From Daphnia carinata (Eukaryota > Arthropoda > Branchiopoda > Diplostraca > Daphniidae), in NCBI RefSeq assembly GCF_022539665.2, contig NC_081335.1:4898001-4962000 (forward strand): DNA of 64,000 nucleotides, given 5' to 3'. Both the position numbers and the translations under genes were made by a program. Position 1 is the stretch's first letter; the number at the start of each line of letters is the position of its first letter. Below are positions 13,001 to 26,300 of the stretch, one piece after another. The notes below the pieces were generated by a model that worked only from the letters and a program-made list of their open reading frames with translations, ran no database searches and had not been told where the DNA came from.

Positions 13001-14390
13001 AACTTTTCGTTTGGTCTGCACTGGACTGTGCGTAGTATAGACGGGGGATTGTTGCCTTGTTGCTATATAAATTGACTTAAAGGTAAATAATGGTGACTTA
13101 TAACTCGATTCCTTATCCTGCGTTTGGTAAGAGCTCCCACAACGAGTTTAACCGTTCTTGGTGTAGATATAATGTGTACATAGACTTTTTTTTTGCGTAA
13201 GCACCCATATCACCCATAGAACTTCGTTCACGTGCCGACTCACCAATCGATAATGCAGCAGCCAGAAATAGAAACGCTATGGGAAGGCGAGCGAGGAAGC
13301 CTGGGGTGGAAGGATATAGTGGCTACATAGTTTATGGAACGTAAAGTGGTTACCACACGGCAAAGGAATTTGGATTTTATATATTCTTTGTTCCTACATA
13401 GCGCCTACGGTGGCCTACTTTTTCATTGCAATCTTCTCTGCTCAACTATTCACGAAAGATTGGCACTAATTCTCCGCCAATTCGTTGTGAATCAACGCCC
13501 GCAATTGCAGGACAAAACTTGTCTGAAGAACCGCTTTGAAAAGATTCGTGCCCCATGTATATCGAACTTTCTGAAAGGCATCGCATAATATAATAATCGG
13601 GAACACACGGGGCCGTGCGAGGTTAGTCTTTCGCACTCAACGGCCCCCGAGAACCTTTCACATGAAGTAGAGTGGGTGGCTGTTTTACGCTGATGCCGAG
13701 GCCATATCTTCCCCAAATAATAAATAGGCTTCTTATATTATCAGTCTCAGTCATCGTTGGGCTCGCTTTCTGTTTCGCCAACGCTAAGATTATTGCTGGA
13801 ACAAATCGCGCGCTTCATACATAATAACCGTAGAAGAGGGCCCGATCTGATTGCGCTACTATCTTAAACAACAAGAAACGGAGAAACGGCTCTGTGATCA
13901 ATATATATCTACAGCATATACGTTGGGGGATAATAGGGAGAAAAAATCGTGGTCCAAAATCGAAAACAATCAAACAGCAATGGCAATTGAAAGAGACAGC
14001 GTATAATAACCATGTAATAATATATGATGTAAAACCTAAAATTTGAAAATACACATCCTTGACATCGACAAGAGATCTGCTCCCGATGTGTTGGGTCTTA
14101 ATCTTTTTTGTGTGTGAATGTTTTGACTAGAATACGATTCATTCAACACATGTGCCTTTAAGGGTTTTATAAATACTGCAGGTGGATAGGCAAGGTTTTC
14201 TTAAAAAAGGGGGAGCAGATAAAATTTCTTGTGGATGCGATACAGGGAATAATAATACGGGATGAGGTGATGAACGAATTCAGGGGGACACCGTAGGCCA
14301 AAGGGAATGATGGGGGTTTGTTTGAAAACGTGAAAAAATAAATGAATAAACAAACAATATAAATAGAAAGTGATAATAAAAAGAAAGGGG
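10047..14390. other. gene-free stretch between the HIG1 gene and the guanylate cyclase
   Basis: The right-hand part should include the 3' untranslated region of the minus-strand guanylate cyclase and the left-hand part the promoter and 5' untranslated region of the HIG1 gene. Open frames here are short, lack splice-consistent partners and look like chance. A two-copy tandem repeat lies at 10832-10888. No tRNA, transposase or other recognisable element was seen. Confidence 0.6.
10832..10888. repeat. two-copy tandem direct repeat (~28 bases per unit)
   Basis: Units 10832-10860 and 10861-10888 share ggaaatagttgtaaaa with flanking similarity on both sides and differ at a few positions. The units are adjacent, consistent with a local duplication. 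Confidence 0.75.
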
Positions 14391-17300
14391 CTAGACTTTG
14401 GCAGAGGTTGACGTCAAATTGGGAGTGATCGCGGTAGGCGCCGATGGTAGATCCGTCGTCTCACCCAGCAGCCAATGCGTCGTAACGATGCCTTTGCCCT
14501 ATAATTGAAATGAAACCAGCAAGGAAACAATGAATCATGATTAAATGAAGCCTTTCCTCCCAACATATGAGAAAAAACAAAAAACAAAATGAAAGCCTAT
14601 CGTTTCTTGCCTTCATTTCGACGTCGCCTCGCAATTCCAATCGGAAAGTGCCGAAAGAATCTAGAAGAGCCTTTGTCGCAGGACTGACGTGTATCTTTAA
14701 AGCTACACAATGATCAACAAGAAGTGGCTGGATGAAAAAAAACAAAGCAAACAATGTACTTTAAACAAGACGTGGCGATGACATTTACCAAGTCCGTGGG
14801 ATTCCATGCGGGACGCTGTGTTGACAGTGTCGCCAAAAAGACAGTAGCGCGGCATTTTCAAACCAACAACGCCGGCCACCACAGGGCCTGAATGAAGTCC
14901 GATCCTCAGTTTCAGCTGGTCGTTGGGTCGATGCCTTATGCGAAAGTGGCCGACCGCTTGGAGCAGCCGAAGCGACATACGTGCGATTTCACGGGCGTGT
15001 AAGTTACCGTTCCTGACCGGCAGTCCTGAAACGACCATGTACGCATCGCCGATCGTTTCCACCTGAACGGGAGGACGAACGAGAAGAGAAAATGTTCACA
15101 GCAGCAGCAGGCGGAAATGAAACTAAAAATTGGCTCGGCTTTTCTCGAGCGACGGTACGATTCAAGTTTGTTTACCTTGTAGACATCAAAGTTCTCGATG
15201 ATGGAATCAAAGCAAGTATACAAATCGTTGAGGAGATCCACAACCTGACAAAAAAGAAAAGGGAAAGGTCGTGCGCATCACGTTAATTGCAAGTTTGTGT
15301 CGGGCTATATTCTGACGAGTCGGAATAACGAGCTCGTTATTCTTGTAAGCTTCTTTTTTGTTTTGTTTTGATGCTTTATTATTTACTATTTTTGTAACGG
15401 AGTCGATGTTGAGATCGACGCACTTAATGGTCAAAGCACTTACTTGGAGAGGGGCGGACTCGGCCGATAGGGCGGTGAAACCGACGATATCTGAGAAATA
15501 GATCGTGACATTGTCAAACGTCTCCGCTAATACCGACTGCCCAGCAATCAGCTGACTGGCAACTGGCCTAAAAAAACAAGAGTCAAATAAGGCAAATCAA
15601 TAACGACGCAAAGACATAGCGGATATGAATGGCACGAAAGACGATCATTATTAAAAAAAAAAAATAAGAAGAATATTGAAAAACGTCCGCGAAAATATGT
15701 GAGAATCAGCCGTTCTTTCTGTACATCGTTCGTAAACAAGAAAGCATCACTGTCAAGAAGGAATGTGAGATTATGTTCTGTGTGAATGGAACGTGCTGTC
15801 CGTCTTTTCGTTCGTGTTCGTGCTTGAGAACTTGTTTCAATACCGAATCAAGTCAGACGAATACTGGCAGATCAATAATTCTTGCCAGTTTTGGGAGTGA
15901 GTCGTAAGTCTAGGATGCACAAACACGAGCAGCCTAGTAGTCACGTCGTTTCGTGGACATTCGATAAGACATGGCAATAGTTGGTTCATACTACATCATC
16001 GTTGTACTCCAAAACATGAATAGCTGAACTCTCAATTATACTTTGGCAGCAGTTGATAGAGTAGCTCCTCGCAGCGCTGCTTCTCCTCCAAATAGTCGGC
16101 CGTCCGCTCTTCGACGAGCTGCTCCAAATTGTTGGCGTACAGCTCCATGCGGCTGAGCAGGTTGTCCAATATGTTGCCGCTCTCGTTATCTCTGAAGGCG
16201 TACACAGAAATAAAAACAAAACAAAGACACCGGTCACAATAACATGACACTTGTTATGATGAAAAAAAAAAAGCTGTAATCAAAAACTACCTAGCGTTCA
16301 CGGAACACGCGAGTCCTTCAGTTCCATCGCTACCTACCTTCGTTCGACTTCGCACTTGACAGCGAAAAAATCATGTTGGCGTCGCCACGAGCGACTGCCG
16401 GTGTTAGATAAGCAACAAACGAATTACGAATAGTTCTTCACACGTCTTCGTGTGACATCATTCTACCTGTTCTCTTCAGCTAAAATCCCATCAGAAGCAC
16501 GCGTCGAAAAGAGTTTTAACTGATTTCCTTCCTTTTGCGTTTAACGAGAAAAGTAGAGAGGCAAATTGCCATGGTAACCGGGCCAAATCGAATAACCCAA
16601 CACCCCCACTTTGTTTGACTGCCCATTTTTTTTTTCTCGGTTACGAGAAAGTAATCAAGTTCGTCACTTAGGTTATCAACTCCTGACGGCGATATACACG
16701 CAGCAACGGTGACAATGCGCATTCGTTAAACACAAAAGCCACTGGGACTCGGTAAGATGAAAAGGTATTGAGTTACCACTGAAGACTGACTGAAAAGAAA
16801 TGAGTTCCAGTAGGCTATTCTTTTATATTCTTTTTGGCAACGACATTCTCAGGTTTCTAATTGAATCTAATATGAAGAGAATGCGAGTGGCACCTCTTGG
16901 GTGTACGAAAAAAAAGACACATAAAGCGAATCTATTGTGCCATTTGATACAGGCATCAAAAACTAAACCTCACTCTCGTTTGCAATGAAAATTGGCTGAA
17001 AAAAAATTAAGTGGAACGTTACAAATGTTTCGTACTAAACATCGCACGTTCAATTGGCAGTGGGTGTTGTCATTGCCAAAAAAGGGGCGTAATGAACGTG
17101 TGTTGATTAAACACAAGCTCTCTTCACCCCCAGAGTCAAGTAGCAGTCGTTTTTAACCATAAATATTACTTAGTTTCATAGCTTTTTTTTTTTAAGGTTA
17201 CAATGACACGCAATATCAATTAAGAAAGAGTTCGTGCCATCCTTACTTGTTGAGACGGCGGATCGTAGCTTTGAGGACTTGGAAGTCCGGCCGTTCGTTA

Positions 17301-20300
17301 GGATCTTCCATCCAGCAACGTTTCATCATTTGAACCACTTCCTCGTCGCCTAGATCGTCCTCGATCGATGGCCGAAATGGCGGTTTGTTTCCGTGCGGTG
17401 GACCATTCTTGACGTGACCGATAATTTCTAATTACGAACAAAAAACAAAACAAAACAAAAAAAGAGATAGACAAAAGATACACTGCCACATTATTGAGAT
17501 TCACTTTAATGTCCCATTATTTTTTTTTCCGCTTGTAAATGAAGATCGCATGGGAGGAAAACAGCGTGTTGTTCTTGATTAGATTACCACGAATGCCGCA
17601 GGCGGACCACGGAATTCCAAGCAAGAGAAAATGACCAAGTCACGGCAGGCTCGTAACTACTTCTCATCTATAACCCAAGCGGAAAATTCTGAGAGACGCT
17701 TTGAGCGGCGGGGAAGAGTGAACGACTGACAAAACGCCATTTGATTAGCGCCCACATTTTTTTCTTTTTGGCTTTGCTCACACGTACGAGTTTGCTTTTG
17801 TTTTAACATCTACCCCCCTTTCCATTCGCTCACTGTCTACTCTCCTATTTGCCAATCTTTCTTTTCCCGCAATTTGGGAAGCTTTGCTGAACAACTCTTC
17901 GTTTGAGTGTTGGCCAACTTGTGTAGGAACAACAGTGTTACTCGTATACAACAAGAGCAGAAGCGGATAATGCGAGTAGCACTTTTTTCCTTAGCTGCTT
18001 CCTGTGTGCGGATTATTGCGCAAGCTTGCGATGGAAATCATTCCGCTTTGTTGGCACTAAATGTTACATATTGGCAACGCGTAAGAAGGAAATCAATTAC
18101 GCGAGAGCGGAAGAACGACGAGCACAAATAAAAATGAAAATAGTTGATTAGACATCATTAAAGAATGCCTTGCATTTAGGAAGAATATCCCATTATTTAT
18201 ATCCAAAGACAGCTATGCTCCATAAACCAAATTTTCTTTTCTTTTTTTTTTATGTCCGACTAATTCAAATAAACGAGATCAATCAGGGTGGAGTGTCTTG
18301 CAAATGAATATCTATAGGATGCGCCTAAACTGATCAGGCAAGAATCAATGTAAATGATCAACTCTTATATAGTTCCATACACAGCGCCAGCTTACAACAT
18401 ATGGGGCAAGAAATGTCGACTTTGCCAGATCGAGTAGTTGGTTTGCAATAGGTTCGTCCCAAACTTTGCCCAACTTTTCTTTTCTTCAACAGTCAACAAG
18501 CGCAAGGCTGAACTTCATCATCGACAAAAAAATAATACACGTCTATACGCTCTGACACTTTTATTTTGGTCTTTTTCTTTCCGCCTCAGAATAGGCGAAG
18601 TTAATTCTTTATCCTAGAAAATGGAAGGCAGTAAGAATAACGTATTGGGCGTACTGGTGAGCATATCGAAGCGAAACTTTATTTTTCTTAGAAATGCGCT
18701 TGCTTGTAAGTGCCGAGTGCTCGAGGTTTCATGGAAACAGGAGGCTTGTTCACACAACCAAAAACAATTCATTCAGATTCCGACGTTTGGCTTTCTTCGA
18801 ATAGCCAACAGTGAATGTTATATAATCAACGATATTCTGAAACGTTGCGACCTCCGAACATCAACTGTAGAGGGAAACGGACGAGATGATATTGGAAGCC
18901 TGGCATTCCAAACAATTTTTGAGTTGCAATTTGATTATGGGGGGCAAAAATGAACGGACTTTAAGCTTCGCGGTTCATTTTGGTTGGACTCATAATAAAG
19001 GCCATTTTCATAAGACACTTTTCAAACTTGCAGGCACTTTTGCGCATCCTTGAAAACTTCAATTTGAAAACCAGGTATGAAAGTAAACTAGTTAGAGTGA
19101 CTCATAATCACGTGAAAAGCGTTGTTAACTATTTCGATACAACACGCATATGTCCGCATAGGTTTAAACGCGCATAGTCGACGCTCATCAAGTTAGGAAA
19201 TGCAAATAAAACGTGAATGCCCTTTGCAGTATGTCCCCACTAAATGTAATACTTGTACACATATAAAGGTGTATTTACAAAGAATGAACGTAAAAGCAAA
19301 GTTATGTTATCTGGAATGAAATACTATTCAAAATGTAATGCTTGCCTAGAATTCTAAGCAGTTACGCCGCATATTTTCGTTCAAGATCTAATTTCCCTGT
19401 TCCGGCTTTCGCCATTCACAGCTTCGTCGGTTTTGGCACTTCGTTTCGTCAACATCGTCACAGCCGGCTTTTATCGGAACCGTTAAATCAAACGAAGGAA
19501 TAAATCTTTTGATAAAAAAAACCTTCTAATGACACGTTCCGGGTACATAAAGACGAGAAAAGAAAAAAAGAAAAAACATCCCACTCCATCGAAGGGAATA
19601 AAATATAGAAAATCGCTGAAAGCGCTCAAGCCGTGATTGAAAAATGGTTATCGTTACTTCGAACAAACTGAAGATGATGATGAACGAGAAAGACAAGAAT
19701 TTTTTTTATTTTACATTAAAGAAAATCGGTTATTGTCAGCGCATTTTAGATGCGACATCCTGACTCTGCGACTGCTAAATCACATGATTTAAATTACAGA
19801 TTTCTTGTATTTTTCTTTTGGTCCCCGTGACTACTTATAAAACATGAAACTGTCTGAGCTGGTGCGTTGAGATCAACGATCACCGCGAAGGGTTCGATAT
19901 CGTATACCTTTGCTTGTATCTAGTCACGCATCCCCCTCCCCAAAAAATAACGTTCGTTTGTGAACAGAAACGCAACGTCACCCATACGAAAGAAGAGAAC
20001 ACAAAAACGCGGGATATCGAGTTCAAGATCACTTTGAATTATCCACGGACAGTGGTTCATATATAACAAGGGAACTTTCAATCGGTTTCCCCTGGGTTCT
20101 TTATAAGGATACCATTATCATTTGTGCGATTTTCTTTTTTTTTTTTTTTCTTTCATTTTCTATCCAATTCTGTGCTTATCCTTGCGTAGAGAAAAGAAGC
20201 TCTTCAGCCAGCTGGAGTCTCCCCCCGCTAGCAGAAAAACGAAAAACAACATCGGTCAGCGAGGCTGACATCCAATACTTCCACAACAATAGTTTTCGTC

Positions 20301-23300
20301 CAACCATTTTCCAAAGAGAAAACGAGAAAGAGGATGTGGAATAGCTCAGACAATCTTACCCATTTCAAGATCCAACCCACTCATCTTTACAGGCTTTTCG
20401 CTTACTAACAATTTGTAAAAAAAAAAAAAAATAAAAGCCTTTGAACGAACTATAAACTGCACGCATCAAATGGAAATCAAGTTAAGAATACAGCCCGATT
20501 CAAATGTCTAACTAAAAAACTGAAACATGTCCCGAGAAACAGTGAAGAGAGAATACCTTTGTCAGGCGCCATTCTGAATTGAGACACACATAACTTTAAG
20601 AATATTCCCGTCATCTTATATGCTGTTCGTGTTCGATGTCTACATACCATCGCAGTTGAATTGCGTTACAATTACAAAACTTGTGAAGAAAATGCCGGAG
20701 ATGCACAAGCGATGGCAGGCTGACTTTGTTCGCATCATTATAGCGAGCACTTGTACAACTCTGTTATTTGCTATCCCTTCCCCAGAAAGTTTGTCCTCCT
20801 CCTTGTTGAAACGGGAAGAATTCTTTTATAACAAGACGCTCCGAATGGGCGGGTGGGTCACGTCTTTCTTAGACTGTGACAAAACTATTTCTATATAACT
20901 CAGGGACCTGAGGGATTCCAGGAAAAATCTTGCGTCTCATGTACAGTAACCTTGTCCTATATGAGACCGAAACGGCAACGAAAGAGGGATAAAATACGTT
21001 AAAATGACAGAATAGACATAGCCCAACTGACAAAGACGGAAGGGAAATACTTGATCTATGTGCTAGAAGCCTATATATCGATTGGTGGAACATCGCGACG
21101 CCAACTTGTGCTCCAACAAGATGAAGGACCTGACGAAAGCACAATGGGAAAAGAAGAAAATAAAAAAGAGACAATGAAATAGGCCTATCTAATGGCAGTC
21201 TGTTCCAGTCAGGTTCCTCTAATGCCACTGACGTGTGTAAAGAACGGCGGACGTAAGACAATACATGTGGTTGGAGATCTACCACGCAAGGCATCAACAG
21301 CCTCTGAAACAGGGACGTATGAAAAACAAAAACAATCCATCTCTTTCCGGATGGGGAGCTTTTATACGTGATGTGTGTGGTTTAGTCGTATGTAGGAGGG
21401 AACCAAGAGAACCTTGACCCAAAAATTCAAAAGAAAAAGATTGGCTAAAATAAATGAAATTTGCTGTGCTATTAGCCTCCTAGTCTATATCTTGATTGTT
21501 CAGTTAGGGTTTTGGAAATTGTCCTTATCCTCGGCTTTAACTCTTCGAACTCTACTGTTTCTAAGAGCAGCAACACAACATAGAAAGCAAAGTGAGTTCC
21601 AGCTAGAAAATTGAAACGAATAATTCATCAAACAACGGGCCAATTGTCATTGATTTTCTCGTTCCCCCGGTACGTTAGCTGTATATAATTATAGGCTTGC
21701 AAAATGAACGAACCAGTTCAAAGCAAAAAAAGGAATAGACGTGCTATTAAATTGCTATGAAATATGTGCATGTGTGTACAAGCCTATAGTGTTCGAATGC
21801 GATTCAATTTCAGAGGCGTAATAGAAGGTAAACAGCTAAGGAAATGAAATTCACCGTGAGAGACCTTCCTCCCTCCCCATGTACTTTTGAACGGAAGAAG
21901 CTCTGTATGGCACCAATATTAAGCAGTGTCAACATTCCAAACAACACAGCACCCTTTTTTTCAAATATATTCACCTATTCAGCCCCCGAATAATTAAAAA
22001 ACATTTCCCGCTTATTATATTTACCATATTGTTAAGTGTTAGTGCGTTCGTTTCACAAAAAAAAGGGGGGGAACCGCCTTAACGAAGTGTCATTTGAAAA
22101 TCGATATCATTAGACATCGTACACAATGACTGTTAACACATTCTATATTTGTTTTTCCCTATTCGCGTGTTAAAAAAAAATGAAAGAACCTACTGGAGGG
22201 GGAGATGACGGGCGATCGAAGTGGCGAAAGGAGTCGGTGGTTGTCGCTGAGCGGCTTGCAGAACGCGCACTCGCTAATGTTGCAGAAATTGCGCTTCTCC
22301 CCTCCAAAGCCGCTCCCGGGCCTGCCGCCAAAATCGAGAAGCGGCGAAAGCGATCTTCTGATGTTGTAAGCAGCCAAAGGGGGGCTGTCTGGCGACAGTT
22401 TGCTCTCAATTTGCTCCGATTCCGTGACATCCACTTTTAATGTCGTTTTAATAGCTGGCGTGGCCATCGCCTTTTTTTTTTTCCTTTTTCCTGTACTTTA
22501 ATCTTCAGCTGTTTGTGCACTTCGTTTGCCTTCTAATGTACTCTACTGTTCATTCGATGTTTCAACAGGGAAGAAGAGTACGCGAAAAAACAAAACAAAA
22601 CACGATCGCCAATTAATAGCTAGACAACATTTCTCTCTTTTAGGCTGATGTTGGCTGGATCCTTTGGCGTCCAGTTCATCACTGATGGTGTCTTCGCAAC
22701 AGACGCTTATACACGCCTAGCCTCTTCATGCGCTGACATGCGCCCCAACGAAGCGTATAAGAAAACGCACCGTAGAAACGCTGCTATTCCCGCTTTGTTA
22801 TTAGCTTCAAGTTTCCCTTGCTCTTTTATTATCAGGACGTTTTTTTCCTTCTATTTTATTTTATTATTATTATTTTTTTTTTTTTTTTGCTTTGCATGTT
22901 ATATGTACAAGCCTCTATTACGCCAGACTCTTCCATCTCTCTCTGGTCGCTGTCTACGTCTTGACGAGAGCCCCTTGTCGGTTTTTGCCTTTCTTTGAAT
23001 CGTTGCGTAAATATATAAAGTGAGTCCGTTGAGCTTTTCTCTCTCTCTTTTCAACATGTTCCAACTTATCCAGCCATTAGAAATGGTTTTGCTCTTTTCT
23101 AGACTGTCTTTTGTGGGGTTTTCAAAAAACGATTAATTGCCAGACTTGGGGTAATCAAGTATTTGTATGATTATAATTAAGTCACGTCGATCTCTGAGAC
23201 AACCGCATTCCGGGTCTTCGTATCCCGTGAACCACGTCTGTTTGCAGTGCGCCAAAATGTGCACTACAGATCCATCGGATATGTTTGAAGTCTTTTATAG

Positions 23301-26300
23301 ACAACTAGAAGAGCAAAGAATAAATGGATCGATGATGCATCATCGTGGCACATCCGCATTTTATCCCTAGCTCCATTACACAAGCTTAGCGCACACCATT
23401 TTTGACTGCTTCAAGCCCGCTTTTGCGGCGTTGGTTCTCTTAAAACTATCGCTATACATCGAATCCGTCATTCAAACACATGCGACTTGTTTTTATAAGC
23501 AAATAGCGCAGTTTCCCCAAAAAACAGACATTAAGAAAGTGAGGCTCATCGAAATGACTGTGTGTCTGCAAAAGTAAAGCCGATTTCAAAAAAAAAAAAC
23601 GGGAGAGTCAGAAGACGCAATACATCCGGATATGTAGTCCGCCAAAAACGATCAACATCCACACAGTCGATGGGTTGGCGGATCAATATTAGATGTTCCG
23701 TGACACAATGAAAAATGCAAACGGGAAGCTCTTTTGAGTTCTTGCACCACGCCTATACGTTGCCATGAATTTAGCAACGAAGTTGAGATCGACTTTCTCA
23801 TTGTTGATTGAGCAACGTGCAACTAAACTGCGCTAAAATATCGCAGCGCTGGGAATACAAGTCCAACGGGCTACTTCAAAGGAGAAAGAAACGAAGTCTA
23901 TTATGATACCCCCATGATATTGTTCTCGATTCAAAAAAAAAAGAAAAGAAAAAAAAAGAAGCTATTTAAAAGTAAACAAGCTTTGCGTAGCCCAGTACTA
24001 CACTTTTTAATCAGAACATTACCTTTGGGACTGAGATCATTGTCGGCCAGGTAAAAAGGTCCCTGTCGGACGAGGATCTCATGAGCGATGATGGCGAATG
24101 AATAGACGTCGCCTTTTGGCGTTCCCTCCGTTAAGGGATGTTCCATTCGTAGTAGCTCGGGTGCTGTCCACAATTTGCCTGTGTGTTCCAGGAACAACAG
24201 AATATAGTCAACGCAAAAAATTAAAAAAAACAAACAGGAATGAACTTTTTATAAATGACTTTAAAATAAGACGAGTGCACTTTAAATGCTTTTTTTCTTA
24301 ATATTGCGCAGATTCCTATTGACACAAAACGCCGAAAGGTTTCTATCGCCTACCTTTCAGAGTACAAAAGATCTTGACATGAGAACTCCTATGTAGTGAC
24401 ACAAAAATCCAATCAAGCCATTAACAAAAAAAAGAGGAACGATTTCGACGCACGTGATCGTACAGGAAATCAATTTTTTTTTCTTGCTTATGTCAATCGA
24501 GACACCATCAACAAAGAAGCCGCTAGGACGCAACCGAATAAACTTGACGCGTTGTCGTAAACAGGATACGACTTTGAACAATTTGCGTTGCAACGCCTAC
24601 AAAAATCACGTTTATAAGGATTGAATTGCGTAACGTACACAACCGTATCATATTTAAAAAAAAAATAAAAAATAAATTCCAATCATCATGTACGTTTGTC
24701 TCTGTTCATGTGGGAAACCATACAAAAAAAAACTCATTTAGAATAGCGAACTTTCTTACGCTTCCAGTAGGCATATGAATTGCAATCGTTGGTAGCATCA
24801 TCTTCGTCGGTTGGCAAACGCAACGAGTACAGCCCGAAATCGGTCACTTTCAGCACGAAACGGCTATCCACGACGCAGTTACTCGATTTGAGGTTACCGT
24901 GCGAACGGATTTCCGATGAATGAATGTAGGCCATTGCCTGTAGGACATGCGATAATGGAAGAATACGTGTAAAAAAAGGAGCGAGATAGAAAAATAAGAA
25001 AGGACTCGTGAAACGAGGGTGGCATCTATCCACCCATGGGTGATAAGGAACAAAAATTTAGATGCCATGAAATATATAGAGACAATCATGTTAAGCAGTC
25101 TTGTGTTAGACATGTAGGTGAGGTTTACAACGCACAACATTGAAGGTCGCCACTGAATATTTCAAGTCGGAGTAGGTGGGTAGGGCGTGGCAGAGCGAAT
25201 CGATCCGCAATACACGGCGCCTTTTTCATGCACGACCAAACAGTTAGGTAAGGCTACGTCCTCTATTGCCGGGAACAAGAAGAACACAAATGTACGTGCG
25301 TGCGTGAACGACTTGCTGGATCCAACGATCCACTGGTAAGCAAAGCTCAAAAATGGCACAAATTTATGCCGATTCATTTTCTTTTTATTCGTTTTTATTC
25401 TTTTTCTTGCTTTTTTCTATTTAAAAAACAATAATAATAATAATAAATAAAAACAGAGCCTTGGTTACTTTAACGATGTCGTGTATCAAGCTGCGGCGGA
25501 ACATGGCATCCAACTGGATCTGGTCGTTTTCTAGGATGTCCTCGAGAGAGCCCCTTGGGCAGTATTCTGTGAGAAGACAGCAATGAGGCGCCGAAACGCT
25601 GGCACCGATGAAGCGCACCAAATGATCGTGAGTCACATCTTTCATCTTTGCAAGAAATAAATAGATAAAAAAAAATTATGATGATAAGGTCAAAGCGAGG
25701 CGGACGGGCAGCGATACTACTTAATCATATCAAGAACATGATTCAATTTGAATACACGATCAAGCGCGTCCATTTCGACCTTACCCGCTTCAGTTCCAGC
25801 AGTAGAGGCCGATTGAGTTCCACTTTGCTCTTGGGGATGGCTTTGACGGCCACCACCATGCCCTGGATAAAAGCACAAAAGAAAGAGAAAAAAAAAAGGT
25901 GATAATCAGGAGGCAAAGGTCCAAAGTGTGTACCTTGAATAAAATGGTACAGAATAATTTATCATGCGAAAATCAGATTAAATCTCTAGCGCGGCATTTG
26001 AGTTCTTGTGGAAGTCAGATGATTGAATTACTACATCACGTCTATGTACACAGCGGGATTGATTTTCCGCCTTGCGGGATAGGACGCACGCAGACTTGAT
26101 TGACGTACTTTGTAGTTGGCCGTTTGAATGAAGAGCTGCTTGTTAGAAGCAAAGTTTCCCACCATCTCAGTCGACAGGTTGCTCTGAAAAATAAAAGAGA
26201 ACGACACACACAAAAAGAATATTATCCATTCCGCTTGGACGGCCACTGCCGCGCAAGCGTAAAAATAGCAGACCACATAACAAAGGGCCATCAAAAATGT

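Noticed and set aside
18621-18953. 110-codon plus-strand frame
   Set aside because: Antisense within a cyclase intron, no recognisable motif, and no splice or promoter support.
20869-21297. 142-codon minus-strand open frame inside the cyclase intron
   Set aside because: The composition is skewed to Leu, Ser and Phe, there are no convincing splice partners, and the phase does not connect usefully to the candidate exon at 22.2-22.5 kb. Probably chance.
24488-24682. Possible extra exon between two kinase-homology exons
   Set aside because: The join of 24760 to 24178 already gives the conserved [13 protein letters not shown] without a gap, so an extra exon would disrupt the domain.
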